Part shown: positions 1 to 5,897 of the stretch, one piece after another
Position numbering within the stretch: position 1 is the stretch's first letter
How the letters are laid out: every line of letters begins with the position of its first letter
Assembly: GCA_900547135.1 (NCBI GenBank)
Contig: URFJ01000101.1
Span: 1-7,082, forward strand
Length of the DNA: 7,082 bases
Reading direction: 5' to 3'
Origin: an uncultured Eubacteriales bacterium
Lineage (GTDB): Bacteria > Bacillota > Clostridia > Christensenellales > CAG-138
Position numbers and translations under genes: made by a program
Notes under the pieces: generated by a model
Told to the model about the DNA's origin: nothing
Seen by the model: the letters and a program-made list of their open reading frames with translations, nothing else
The model's database searches: none

Positions 1-36
1 AAAAGTTAAAATATCTTCCCCCTTCCCATAAACCGC
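1..36. other. Left-edge intergenic sequence, no gene seen
   Basis: This AT-rich stretch has stops early in the forward frames (for example TAA at 7-9 and 29-31), so at most it holds the last few codons of an upstream gene. I see no hairpin with a T-tract and no RNA gene in it. Whether a gene ends here cannot be decided from the window. Confidence 0.4.
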
Positions 37-65
37 TTGTTAATTGAACGGCTCTATGGTAAAAT
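37..65 (+). promoter_or_regulatory. Sigma-A-type promoter with extended -10, upstream of the aminopeptidase-efp operon
   Basis: A -35 element TTGTTA (37-42) is followed after a 17-base spacer by TAAAAT (60-65). A TG at 57-58, one base before the -10 box, gives the extended -10 form TGnTAAAAT. Transcription would start near 72, leaving a leader of about 28 bases before the ATG at 100. The spacing and the extra TG make this a good vegetative promoter candidate. No operator-like repeat is evident around it. Confidence 0.7.
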
Positions 66-99
66 GCGGTGAAATGTCCCATTAATAAAGAGGTGCAAT

Positions 100-1170
100 A
101 TGGTTGATCGTTGCAATAGACTTATGGAAGCTGTCCGCGAAGAAGGCGTAGACGCGGTTTTAATTACCTCGAGGATCAACAGGATGTATTTTTCCGGCTT
201 TACCGGATCAGACGGCATACTGTTTATATCGCCCGACCGGCGCGTCCTTATTACTGATTTTAGGTATACAATACAGGCAAATATCCAGTGCAGGGGAACC
301 TTTGAGGTGCTTGAGGCTAGCCGCTCCGCTGTGATGGATATTATTAAAGACGAACTGTCGCGCATAAACGCCAGCCGCATAGGCTTTGAAGACGCCGAAC
401 TTACGGTGCGCCAATACGGCCAGTTTAAAGAGCTTGGAACCGAGTTTGTCCCGTGCTCGGAATTTATGGGCACGATACGCGTGCGAAAGGATAAGGATGA
501 AATAGGGCATATTATTAGAGCCCAAAATGCGGCGGATGCTGCGTTTGCAGATCTTGTCAAGCGTATAAAGTCAGGAATGTCGGAGTTGGAAGTGGCTAAT
601 GAGTTAGAATATTTAATGAAAAAACATGGGGCCGAGGATAAATCATTTGATACAATCGTCGGCTCGGGTGAAAACGGCGCCCTTTGTCATGCCGTACCCG
701 GGAACAGGAAGCTGAGGCACGGGGATATGGTTGTGTTGGATTTTGGCTGCAAGGTCAACGGGTATTGTTCTGACATGACGCGAACGATTGCGGTTGGGAC
801 GCCCTGTGGTGAACTCATGAAGATTTACGCTATAGTCCGCGAGGCGCAGCAGCTTGCGCTTGAGGGGCTTAGGCCAGGCGCCGCGGGCAGGGATATTGAC
901 GCTTTGGCGAGAAATTATATTGCCTCCCACGGCTACGGGGACAATTTCGGCCACAGCTTGGGCCACGGGTTTGGACTTGAGGTTCACGAAGCGCCCGGCG
1001 CAAGTACCGTTTCATCCGATATCTTTGAGCCTGGGATGACCATAACCGTTGAACCTGGTATCTATATCGAGGGGCTGGGTGGCGTAAGGATAGAGGATTG
1101 CTGTATAATTACTGATAACGGATATATAAATCCTGTTACCACTACAAAAGAATTGATAATAATTGAGTAA
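100..1170 (+). CDS. Aminopeptidase P family protein (M24B metallopeptidase, Xaa-Pro peptidase; YqhT-like)
   Basis: This is a cytosolic metallopeptidase of the M24B (pita-bread) family, expected to remove or cleave N-terminal X-Pro residues with two Mn or Co ions. The 356 aa split into a creatinase-type N-terminal domain (about 1-130) and a catalytic domain (about 135-350), the usual length for short Clostridia/Bacillus members. All five metal ligands can be read: D214 (VVLDFG), D225 (YCSDMTRT), H289 (GHGFG), E318 (VEPGIY) and E332 (RIED). H197 and H296 fit the family's substrate-binding histidines. H197 lies in the context ALCHAVPG, where many relatives have a proline before the His. The SD AAAGAGGTG (87-95) fits the ATG at 100. 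Efp follows 27 bases later, an arrangement common in Firmicutes, and cotranscription is likely. Aminopeptidase versus dipeptidase activity cannot be told from sequence, so no gene symbol is given. Confidence 0.93.
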   Translation: MVDRCNRLMEAVREEGVDAVLITSRINRMYFSGFTGSDGILFISPDRRVLITDFRYTIQANIQCRGTFEVLEASRSAVMDIIKDELSRINASRIGFEDAELTVRQYGQFKELGTEFVPCSEFMGTIRVRKDKDEIGHIIRAQNAADAAFADLVKRIKSGMSELEVANELEYLMKKHGAEDKSFDTIVGSGENGALCHAVPGNRKLRHGDMVVLDFGCKVNGYCSDMTRTIAVGTPCGELMKIYAIVREAQQLALEGLRPGAAGRDIDALARNYIASHGYGDNFGHSLGHGFGLEVHEAPGASTVSSDIFEPGMTITVEPGIYIEGLGGVRIEDCCIITDNGYINPVTTTKELIIIE

Positions 1171-1197
1171 AGGCAGATTAACTAGGAGGTGTAACCC

Positions 1198-1755
1198 ATG
1201 ATAATGGCAGGCGATTTCAGAAAAGGCGTAACTGTCGAGATAGACGGGCAGGTCTGGTCAATATCGGACTTTCAGCATGTAAAGCCCGGAAAGGGGGCGG
1301 CGTTTGTACGCACAAAGCTTAAGAACGTTATGACCGGTGCGGTTCTTGAGCGCACGTTCAACCCAACGGACAAGTATCCAAAGGCCCATATAGAGACGAG
1401 GGAAATGCAATATCTTTATTCGGATGGCGAGTTATACTACTTTATGGATGTTGAATCCTATGAGCAGCTCGCTCTTAATCATGATCAGGTCGAAGACGCT
1501 ATCAACTTTATAGTTGAAAATATGAACGTAACCATTCGATTCTATAAGGATAAGCCATTTTCTGTAGCTCCTCCTAATTTTGTCGAGCTAGAGGTTTCGG
1601 AAACCGAACCCGGCTTCAAGGGCGACACCGCTACGGGAACTACTAAACCGGCCATTCTTGAAACCGGCTTTAAAATCAACATACCGCTGTTTGTAAATCA
1701 GGGAGATAGGATACGTGTGGATACGCGGACAGGCGAGTATATGGAGCGCGCATAA
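1198..1755 (+). CDS. efp: Translation elongation factor P
   Basis: EF-P binds the ribosome between the P and E sites and promotes peptide bond formation at stalled polyproline stretches. The 185-aa length is standard for the three-domain (KOW-like, OB, OB) protein. It opens with the family start AGDFRKGVTVEIDGQ, has the domain I loop HVKPGKGAAF, and ends with the conserved IPLFVNQGDRIRVDTRTGEY. The loop-tip residue that is modified in other bacteria is lysine here (K32). K32 matches the numbering of the Bacillus subtilis site carrying 5-aminopentanol, rather than the arginine type that is rhamnosylated. No modification enzyme gene is in the window. A strong SD, AGGAGGTG (1184-1191), lies 6 bases before the ATG at 1198, which favours this start over the ATG at 1204. 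The gene probably belongs to the operon starting at the promoter at 37. Confidence 0.98.
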   Translation: MIMAGDFRKGVTVEIDGQVWSISDFQHVKPGKGAAFVRTKLKNVMTGAVLERTFNPTDKYPKAHIETREMQYLYSDGELYYFMDVESYEQLALNHDQVEDAINFIVENMNVTIRFYKDKPFSVAPPNFVELEVSETEPGFKGDTATGTTKPAILETGFKINIPLFVNQGDRIRVDTRTGEYMERA

Positions 1756-1822
1756 CAGAAAGAATATGTGTGGGACGATATGCGGATAATTAAATTAAAT
1801 ATAGTAATGGAGGCTAACACTA

Positions 1823-2278
1823 ATGAACACAGTACATGAAAGAATAGCATACATCAAGGGATTGGCCGAGGGGCTCAATCTTGGCGACGATACCAATGGA
1901 AAGCTGTTTAAAGCCATTATCGAGGCCCTTGAGGATATGGCGGACGCTATACGTGAGAACGAAGACAGCATAATTGAGCTGGACGAGTGCCTGGATGAGA
2001 TGGCAGATGAGTTTTCCGAGCTTGAGGAAGATATAGAGTGCCTTGAAGAAGCGTTCTATTGCGATGATGAGGATTGCGACTGCTGTGACGATGAAGATGA
2101 TGACTTTGACGATGATTTTGTTGAAATGACCTGCCCCCACTGCGGAGAAACGGTTTATTTTGACATCGACCTTATAGAATCCGATGATGAGCTTATGTGC
2201 CCCAACTGCAATAAGATTATCATACCGGCGGATGACGAGGGATGCAGCTGCGGATGCGATGAGCATAAGTCTGAATAA
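1823..2278 (+). CDS. Acidic zinc-ribbon protein of the clostridial CD1247 type, function unknown
   Basis: The 151-aa protein has three parts. The N-terminal domain (about 1-45, starting MNTVHERIAYIKGLAEGL) and a predicted acidic helix or coiled coil (about 30-78) resemble the CD1247 N-terminal domain of clostridial proteins often found beside efp. Next is an extremely acidic Cys-containing tract (80-100, 14 Asp/Glu out of 19 in 81-99, with C85, C87 and C88). A C-terminal zinc ribbon follows, with CPHC (104-107) and CPNC (126-129), and the tail is CSCGC (141-145). I count 53 Asp/Glu against 7 Lys/Arg, and 13 cysteines. No signal peptide or membrane segment is seen, so it should be cytosolic. 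SD TGGAGG (1808-1813) supports the start. The gap after efp is 67 bases without a credible terminator or promoter, so it likely shares the efp transcript. A terminator follows at 2299. The family assignment rests on N-terminal pattern and position. Function is not known; metal or nucleic-acid-protein binding is only a guess. Confidence 0.85.
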   Translation: MNTVHERIAYIKGLAEGLNLGDDTNGKLFKAIIEALEDMADAIRENEDSIIELDECLDEMADEFSELEEDIECLEEAFYCDDEDCDCCDDEDDDFDDDFVEMTCPHCGETVYFDIDLIESDDELMCPNCNKIIIPADDEGCSCGCDEHKSE

Positions 2279-2298
2279 TCCATTGCTTGGCTACAGAT

Positions 2299-2330
2299 GC
2301 GGCGGAGGCGACTCCGCCGCTTTAATATTT
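2299..2330 (+). terminator. Rho-independent terminator of the aminopeptidase-efp operon, GNRA-capped
   Basis: A perfect 9-bp stem GCGGCGGAG (2299-2307) pairs with CTCCGCCGC (2312-2320) around a GCGA loop, which is a GNRA tetraloop. The T-rich tail TTTAATATTT (2321-2330) is broken by A residues, so termination may be incomplete. The hairpin starts 20 bases after the stop codon of the acidic protein. The opposite strand has no T-tract after the stem, so it works in the + direction only. Confidence 0.8.
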
Positions 2331-2343
2331 GAGCTTGATTTTG

Positions 2344-2431
2344 CTTCTCCCGACCTGAAAACCGCCATAGCTTGTAAATATTTCTGCGTATGTTATACTT
2401 AGTTATATAAACCAGCGCAAACCGGGAGAAG
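2344..2431. repeat. Inverted repeat: leader segment complementary to the DUF512 ribosome binding site
   Basis: CTTCTCCCG (2344-2352) is the exact reverse complement of CGGGAGAAG (2423-2431), which contains the Shine-Dalgarno site of the DUF512 gene. The left arm lies upstream of the promoter at 2372. Only RNA reading through from the upstream operon would therefore contain both arms and could hide the ribosome binding site. RNA starting at 2406 would lack the left arm. The match is exact over 9 bp but could be chance; a regulatory role is inference. Confidence 0.3.
2372..2399 (+). promoter_or_regulatory. Sigma-A-type promoter with extended -10, upstream of DUF512-der-plsY
   Basis: TTGTAA (2372-2377), a 16-base spacer and TATACT (2394-2399) form a good promoter. 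A TG at 2391-2392 makes an extended -10. Transcription would begin near 2406, giving a leader of about 30 bases before the ATG at 2436. The position just after the terminator at 2299 marks the start of a new transcription unit. Confidence 0.7.
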
Positions 2432-2435
2432 AAGC

Positions 2436-3749
2436 ATGCGCCATAGAATAGTGTCTACCGACTCCGGCTCCATTGCGGAAGAGCTTGGAATTGAATCAGG
2501 TTCATGGCTCATATCTATTGACGGCGAGGATATCGTCGATATAATTGATTATGAGGCGCTATGCTCGTCTGAGTCTTTATTGTTGTGCTACGAATCGCCC
2601 GACGGCGAGTTGGTGGAGGCCGAGATTGAGAAGGAAGCATATGAGCCGCTAGGCCTTAATTTCGCCGACGACCTTATAAACGGGATGAGAAGCTGCAAAA
2701 ACCACTGTTTGTTCTGCTTTATAGATCAGATGCCAAGGAAGGGAAGAAGAACCCTTCAGTTTAAAGACGATGATTGGCGTATGTCGATCATAATGGGCAA
2801 TTACGTTACCCTTACAAACGTATCGGACGGCGAATTTGAGCGAATTCTGCGCAGAAGGGTGTCTCCGCTGTATATATCAGTGCATACTTTGGATCCTGAA
2901 ATAAGGATTAAGATGATGGCCAACCCTACTGCGGGACTAATCGTTAAACGGCTCGAAAGGTTAAAGTCCGAAGGTCTGCGATTCCACAGCCAGATTGTGC
3001 TTTGTCCCGGAATTAATGACGGCGCGGCGCTTGATTATACTCTCGACGGGCTTTCCAGGCTTTATCCTTATGCCCAGTCCGTTGCGATAGTTCCCGTTGG
3101 GCTGACAAAGCACCGCGGTGGACTTTATCCTCTGCGGTGCCTCAGCGCCGCTGAGGCTGAGAGGGCAATTTTGCAGATTAACGCCATACAGAATAAAATG
3201 AGGGTCTTATATGGAGTTGAATTCGCCTACGCATCTGATGAAATGTACATGATAGCGGGTACCCCCCTTCCTGCATACGATTCATATGGAGATTTTTTGC
3301 AGTTGGAGAACGGAGTGGGGATGCTGAGAAAGTTTGAGCGCGAGTTTCTGGATGAACTAAGTAATATGAGACCTATGGAGTCTGAACTAAACCTGGACGC
3401 AGTCTCCGGAACCTCGGCGTTCAGTTTTCTTAAACGCCTATTTAAGCGTTTGAAGCAGCATAATATAAACATTAACCTGCATGCAGTCAAAAACGATTAT
3501 TTTGGGGATACCGTCACCGTTTCGGGACTTGTTTGCGGCTGTGATATAGTGAACCAGCTTAGGAACAGGCTTATTAGCGATAAACTGATCCTACCATCCT
3601 GTATGCTTAGAGAAAATGACGATGTTTTTTTGGATGGAATGCGTATATCGGACGTTACTGAAGAGCTGAAAGCCAGAGTGCTTCCCGTATGCTCTTTTGA
3701 CGGAGGCAGGCTCATTGAGGAAATATTTAAAATAAATTCGGAATTATGA
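2436..3749 (+). CDS. DUF512 family protein (PDZ domain plus radical SAM-like CxxxCxxC motif)
   Basis: This is a 437-aa protein of the clostridial/cyanobacterial DUF512 family, whose function is unestablished. An N-terminal PDZ-like domain (about 1-65, with GSIAEELGIESGSWLISIDG) precedes NGMRSCKNHCLFCFIDQMP. There C87, C91 and C94 form the CxxxCxxC pattern of radical SAM enzymes, expected to hold a 4Fe-4S cluster and S-adenosylmethionine. The central part (about 100-280) includes FKDDDWRMS, GNYVTLTN, YISVHTLDP and ASDEMYMIAGTPLP, which are family hallmarks. The C-terminal DUF512 domain has KNDYFGDTVTVSGLVCGCDI (352-371) and VFLDGM (397-402). No export signal is seen. SD GGGAGAA (2424-2430) lies 5 bases before the ATG. 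Der follows after 10 bases, with its SD overlapping this gene's stop codon, so the two are almost certainly cotranscribed. The linkage to Der hints at a translation or ribosome-related role, but that is inference; the substrate is unknown. Confidence 0.92.
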   Translation: MRHRIVSTDSGSIAEELGIESGSWLISIDGEDIVDIIDYEALCSSESLLLCYESPDGELVEAEIEKEAYEPLGLNFADDLINGMRSCKNHCLFCFIDQMPRKGRRTLQFKDDDWRMSIIMGNYVTLTNVSDGEFERILRRRVSPLYISVHTLDPEIRIKMMANPTAGLIVKRLERLKSEGLRFHSQIVLCPGINDGAALDYTLDGLSRLYPYAQSVAIVPVGLTKHRGGLYPLRCLSAAEAERAILQINAIQNKMRVLYGVEFAYASDEMYMIAGTPLPAYDSYGDFLQLENGVGMLRKFEREFLDELSNMRPMESELNLDAVSGTSAFSFLKRLFKRLKQHNININLHAVKNDYFGDTVTVSGLVCGCDIVNQLRNRLISDKLILPSCMLRENDDVFLDGMRISDVTEELKARVLPVCSFDGGRLIEEIFKINSEL

Positions 3750-3759
3750 GAGGTATATT

Positions 3760-5094
3760 ATGTCGAAACCGCTTGTTGCCATTGTAGGCAGGCCAAACGT
3801 GGGAAAATCCACTCTGTTCAACAGGCTAATAGGAAAAAGAATAGCTATTGTGGAGGATACTCCCGGCGTAACTCGCGACCGCATCTACGGGGATGCCGAA
3901 TGGCTTACGCATTCGTTCACCCTCATCGACACCGGCGGCATCGAGCCTGTAAAAAACGATATAATCAGCGTGCAGATGCGCAGGCAGGCCCAACTGGCCA
4001 TTGATACGGCGGACGTAATCATCTTTCTTGCCGATGGAAGGGAAGGCATTACCTCTGCTGACGAAGATGTCGCCGAAATGCTCAGGCGTAGCAAAAAGCC
4101 GGTGGTGCTTGCCGTAAACAAGGTAGATAATCTTAAGCTTGAGGATGCGGTCTATGACTTTTATGCATTGGGCATAGGAACGCCGATTACGATATCAGCT
4201 GAGCAGGGGCTTGGTCTGGGCGACATGCTTGATGAGGTTACGGCGTATTTTGGCGAAACAGAGGATTCCGCCGACGAAAGCGTTACGCGCATAGCCGTGG
4301 TGGGCAAACCAAATGTGGGCAAATCCAGCCTGGTAAACGCGCTGCTTGGTCACGAGCGTACAATAGTCAGCGACATACCCGGGACAACGCGGGACGCTGT
4401 TGACTCCCCATTTAACTACAATGGGGATAGCTATGTCCTGGTGGACACCGCGGGGCTTAGGCGTAAAAGAGCTATTGAGGACGAAAGCATTGAACGCTAC
4501 AGCGTAATTCGCTCCCTTGGAGCAATAAGGCGTGCCGATGTATCACTGATCGTTATTGACGCTTCGGAGGAGCTTAGCGAGCAGGATGTACGTATCGCGG
4601 GATACGTACATGAGGAGGGCAAGGCATCGGTATTAGTCGTTAATAAATGGGACCTCATTGAAAAGGATACGTACACTATGGATGCGTTCAAAAAAAAGCT
4701 AGCTTGCGACCTGGCGTTTATGAGCTATGTGCCAATGATTTTTATATCGGCCCTGAGTGGGCAAAGGGTGTACAGAGTGATGGATACAGTGCGCACGGTA
4801 TGTGAGCAAAATAATAGAAGGGTTTCTACCGGAGTGCTCAACGACATAGTATCGGAGGCCATAATGGTTACAGAGCCGCCGTCGGATAAAGGCAGGCGCT
4901 TAAAGATCTACTATGCGGTACAGGTGTCTGTAAAACCCCCTACCTTTGTCCTGTTTGTAAATGATCCCGAGCTTATGCACTTTTCATATAAGAGATACCT
5001 GGAAAACTATATAAGAAAATCATTTGACCTGAATATGACGCCTATCAGGCTTATAATTAGAAAGCGCGAAAAGCAGGATCAATACAAGGCCTGA
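3760..5094 (+). CDS. der: Ribosome biogenesis GTPase Der (EngA), double GTPase
   Basis: Der has two GTPase domains in tandem and acts late in 50S ribosomal subunit assembly. The first domain (about 4-165) shows G1 GRPNVGKS (10-17), G2 GVTRD (36-40), G3 DTGG (57-60), G4 NKVD (120-123) and G5 SA (146-147). The second (about 177-345) shows GKPNVGKS (182-189), GTTRD (208-212), DTAG (229-232), NKWD (295-298) and SAL (330-332). A short acidic linker (about 165-174) joins them, and a KH-like domain (about 350-440) with PPTFVLFVNDPELMHFSYKRYLEN closes the protein. The 444-aa length is normal and all motifs are intact. SD GAGAGG (3748-3753) overlaps the stop of the DUF512 gene and sits 6 bases from the ATG. 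PlsY starts 28 bases downstream. There is no internal promoter that I can support, so expression should depend on the promoter at 2372. Confidence 0.98.
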   Translation: MSKPLVAIVGRPNVGKSTLFNRLIGKRIAIVEDTPGVTRDRIYGDAEWLTHSFTLIDTGGIEPVKNDIISVQMRRQAQLAIDTADVIIFLADGREGITSADEDVAEMLRRSKKPVVLAVNKVDNLKLEDAVYDFYALGIGTPITISAEQGLGLGDMLDEVTAYFGETEDSADESVTRIAVVGKPNVGKSSLVNALLGHERTIVSDIPGTTRDAVDSPFNYNGDSYVLVDTAGLRRKRAIEDESIERYSVIRSLGAIRRADVSLIVIDASEELSEQDVRIAGYVHEEGKASVLVVNKWDLIEKDTYTMDAFKKKLACDLAFMSYVPMIFISALSGQRVYRVMDTVRTVCEQNNRRVSTGVLNDIVSEAIMVTEPPSDKGRRLKIYYAVQVSVKPPTFVLFVNDPELMHFSYKRYLENYIRKSFDLNMTPIRLIIRKREKQDQYKA

Positions 5095-5122
5095 AACATA
5101 ATTTAAGGTATGGAGGAAATCT

Positions 5123-5794
5123 ATGGATTACTTTGTTTGCGGATTGGCTCTGCTAACGGGTTACTTTATAGGCAACATTGAAACTGCCGTTTTGGTCAGC
5201 AGAATGGCTTATGGCGACGACATACGCAAACACGGAAGCGGCAACGCGGGCACTACCAATATGCTGAGGGTGTTTGGCATGAAGCCCGGCATGCTGACAT
5301 TTATAGGAGATTTTTTAAAGGGCATAGTGTCCGTTATAATTGGCAGTCTTATCTGCGGCTGGCTATGCGGGGACGCCATAATCCTTGGTACGGACATGAC
5401 AACCATAGGCGGCTATCTGTGTGGCCTGGGAACTGTGCTGGGACACGACTTTCCAATATTTTTCGGCTTTAAGGGCGGAAAAGGCGCCGCCTCTACCTTG
5501 GGTATAGCCTGGATGGTCGCTCCATGGGTAGCGCTGGGAATAACGGTTTTCAGCTTTATAGCAATATATGCAACACAAATGGTTTCTGTAGGCTCGCTGC
5601 TGGGAATGACGCTGTTCACTGCAATTACCATAGCCCTTAATGCATCCAATATCCCGCTGATAATATTATGCTCGGCGCTATGGCTGCTTCTAATAATACG
5701 CCACGTCGATAATATAAAGCGAATATTCAACGGCACGGAAAGCCGCCTTTTCAAGCGTCCTGGAAAGGGACACGAAAACGGCAAGGGCGTATAA
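5123..5794 (+). CDS. plsY: Acyl-phosphate:glycerol-3-phosphate acyltransferase PlsY
   Basis: PlsY is an integral membrane enzyme that transfers the acyl group of acyl-phosphate (made by PlsX) to glycerol-3-phosphate. This gives lysophosphatidate, the first step of phospholipid synthesis in most bacteria. The 223-aa protein has several hydrophobic segments (about 4-27, 57-80, 90-112, 127-150, 152-172 and 177-193) and the three family motifs. Motif 1 is SGNAGTTNMLRVFG (39-52), the glycine-rich acyl-phosphate loop is GFKGGKGAAS (115-124), and motif 3 is H194-V-D-N197-I with R200, G204 and E206. H108 in GHDFP is also conserved. The C-terminal tail after about 208 is basic and short. SD GGAGG (5112-5116) lies 6 bases before the ATG. 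It is the last gene of the DUF512-der-plsY unit. In many Clostridia gpsA comes next; here an unrelated propeller gene does. No strong terminator follows. Confidence 0.96.
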   Translation: MDYFVCGLALLTGYFIGNIETAVLVSRMAYGDDIRKHGSGNAGTTNMLRVFGMKPGMLTFIGDFLKGIVSVIIGSLICGWLCGDAIILGTDMTTIGGYLCGLGTVLGHDFPIFFGFKGGKGAASTLGIAWMVAPWVALGITVFSFIAIYATQMVSVGSLLGMTLFTAITIALNASNIPLIILCSALWLLLIIRHVDNIKRIFNGTESRLFKRPGKGHENGKGV

Positions 5795-5805
5795 AGACAT
5801 GCCGC

Positions 5806-5824
5806 ATCAAGCCACATGCTTGAT
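5806..5824. repeat. Inverted repeat overlapping the -35 of the next promoter
   Basis: ATCAAGC (5806-5812) and GCTTGAT (5818-5824) form a perfect 7-bp inverted repeat around CACAT. The right arm covers most of the -35 box (5820-5825). There is no T-tract after it, so it is a poor terminator for plsY. An operator site is possible, but this is inference from position only. Confidence 0.4.
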
Positions 5825-5848
5825 AAAGTTTATAAACAAGAGTATAAT
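5820..5848 (+). promoter_or_regulatory. Near-consensus sigma-A-type promoter of the propeller gene, with a palindrome in the spacer
   Basis: TTGATA (5820-5825), a 17-base spacer and a perfect TATAAT (5843-5848) make the best promoter in the window. Transcription would start near 5855, leaving a leader of about 43 bases before the ATG at 5898. The spacer contains the perfect 10-bp palindrome GTTTATAAAC (5828-5837). Together with the inverted repeat at 5806-5824, this makes repressor control plausible. No sporulation sigma factor consensus is obvious. Confidence 0.78.
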
Positions 5849-5897
5849 ATCTTTTCATATGGCTTTTGCCGTAATTATCCGCTAAGGAGCGACTTAT

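Noticed and set aside
1756..1822. Separate promoter for the acidic zinc-ribbon gene
   Set aside because: The -10-like strings (GATAAT at 1785, TATAGT at 1800) have no acceptable -35 at the right distance, and the second almost reaches the SD.
1820..2266. Antisense open frame of 148 codons rich in Ile/Val/Leu, looking like a membrane protein
   Set aside because: It mirrors the Asp/Glu-rich codons of the acidic protein (GAT/GAA read backwards give ATC/TTC). The sense frame has a zinc ribbon, an SD and family resemblance, so the antisense frame is an artefact.
2184..2402. Forward open frame of 72 codons overlapping the end of the acidic protein
   Set aside because: It runs through the terminator hairpin and the next promoter, and has no recognisable motif.
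5413..5817. Antisense frame of 134 codons over plsY
   Set aside because: It lies opposite an intact gene with all PlsY motifs, and I see no family resemblance in it.
5806..5836. Terminator for plsY
   Set aside because: The 7-bp stem is AT-rich and is followed by AAAGTTTATAAAC rather than a T-tract. It fits an operator or chance better.
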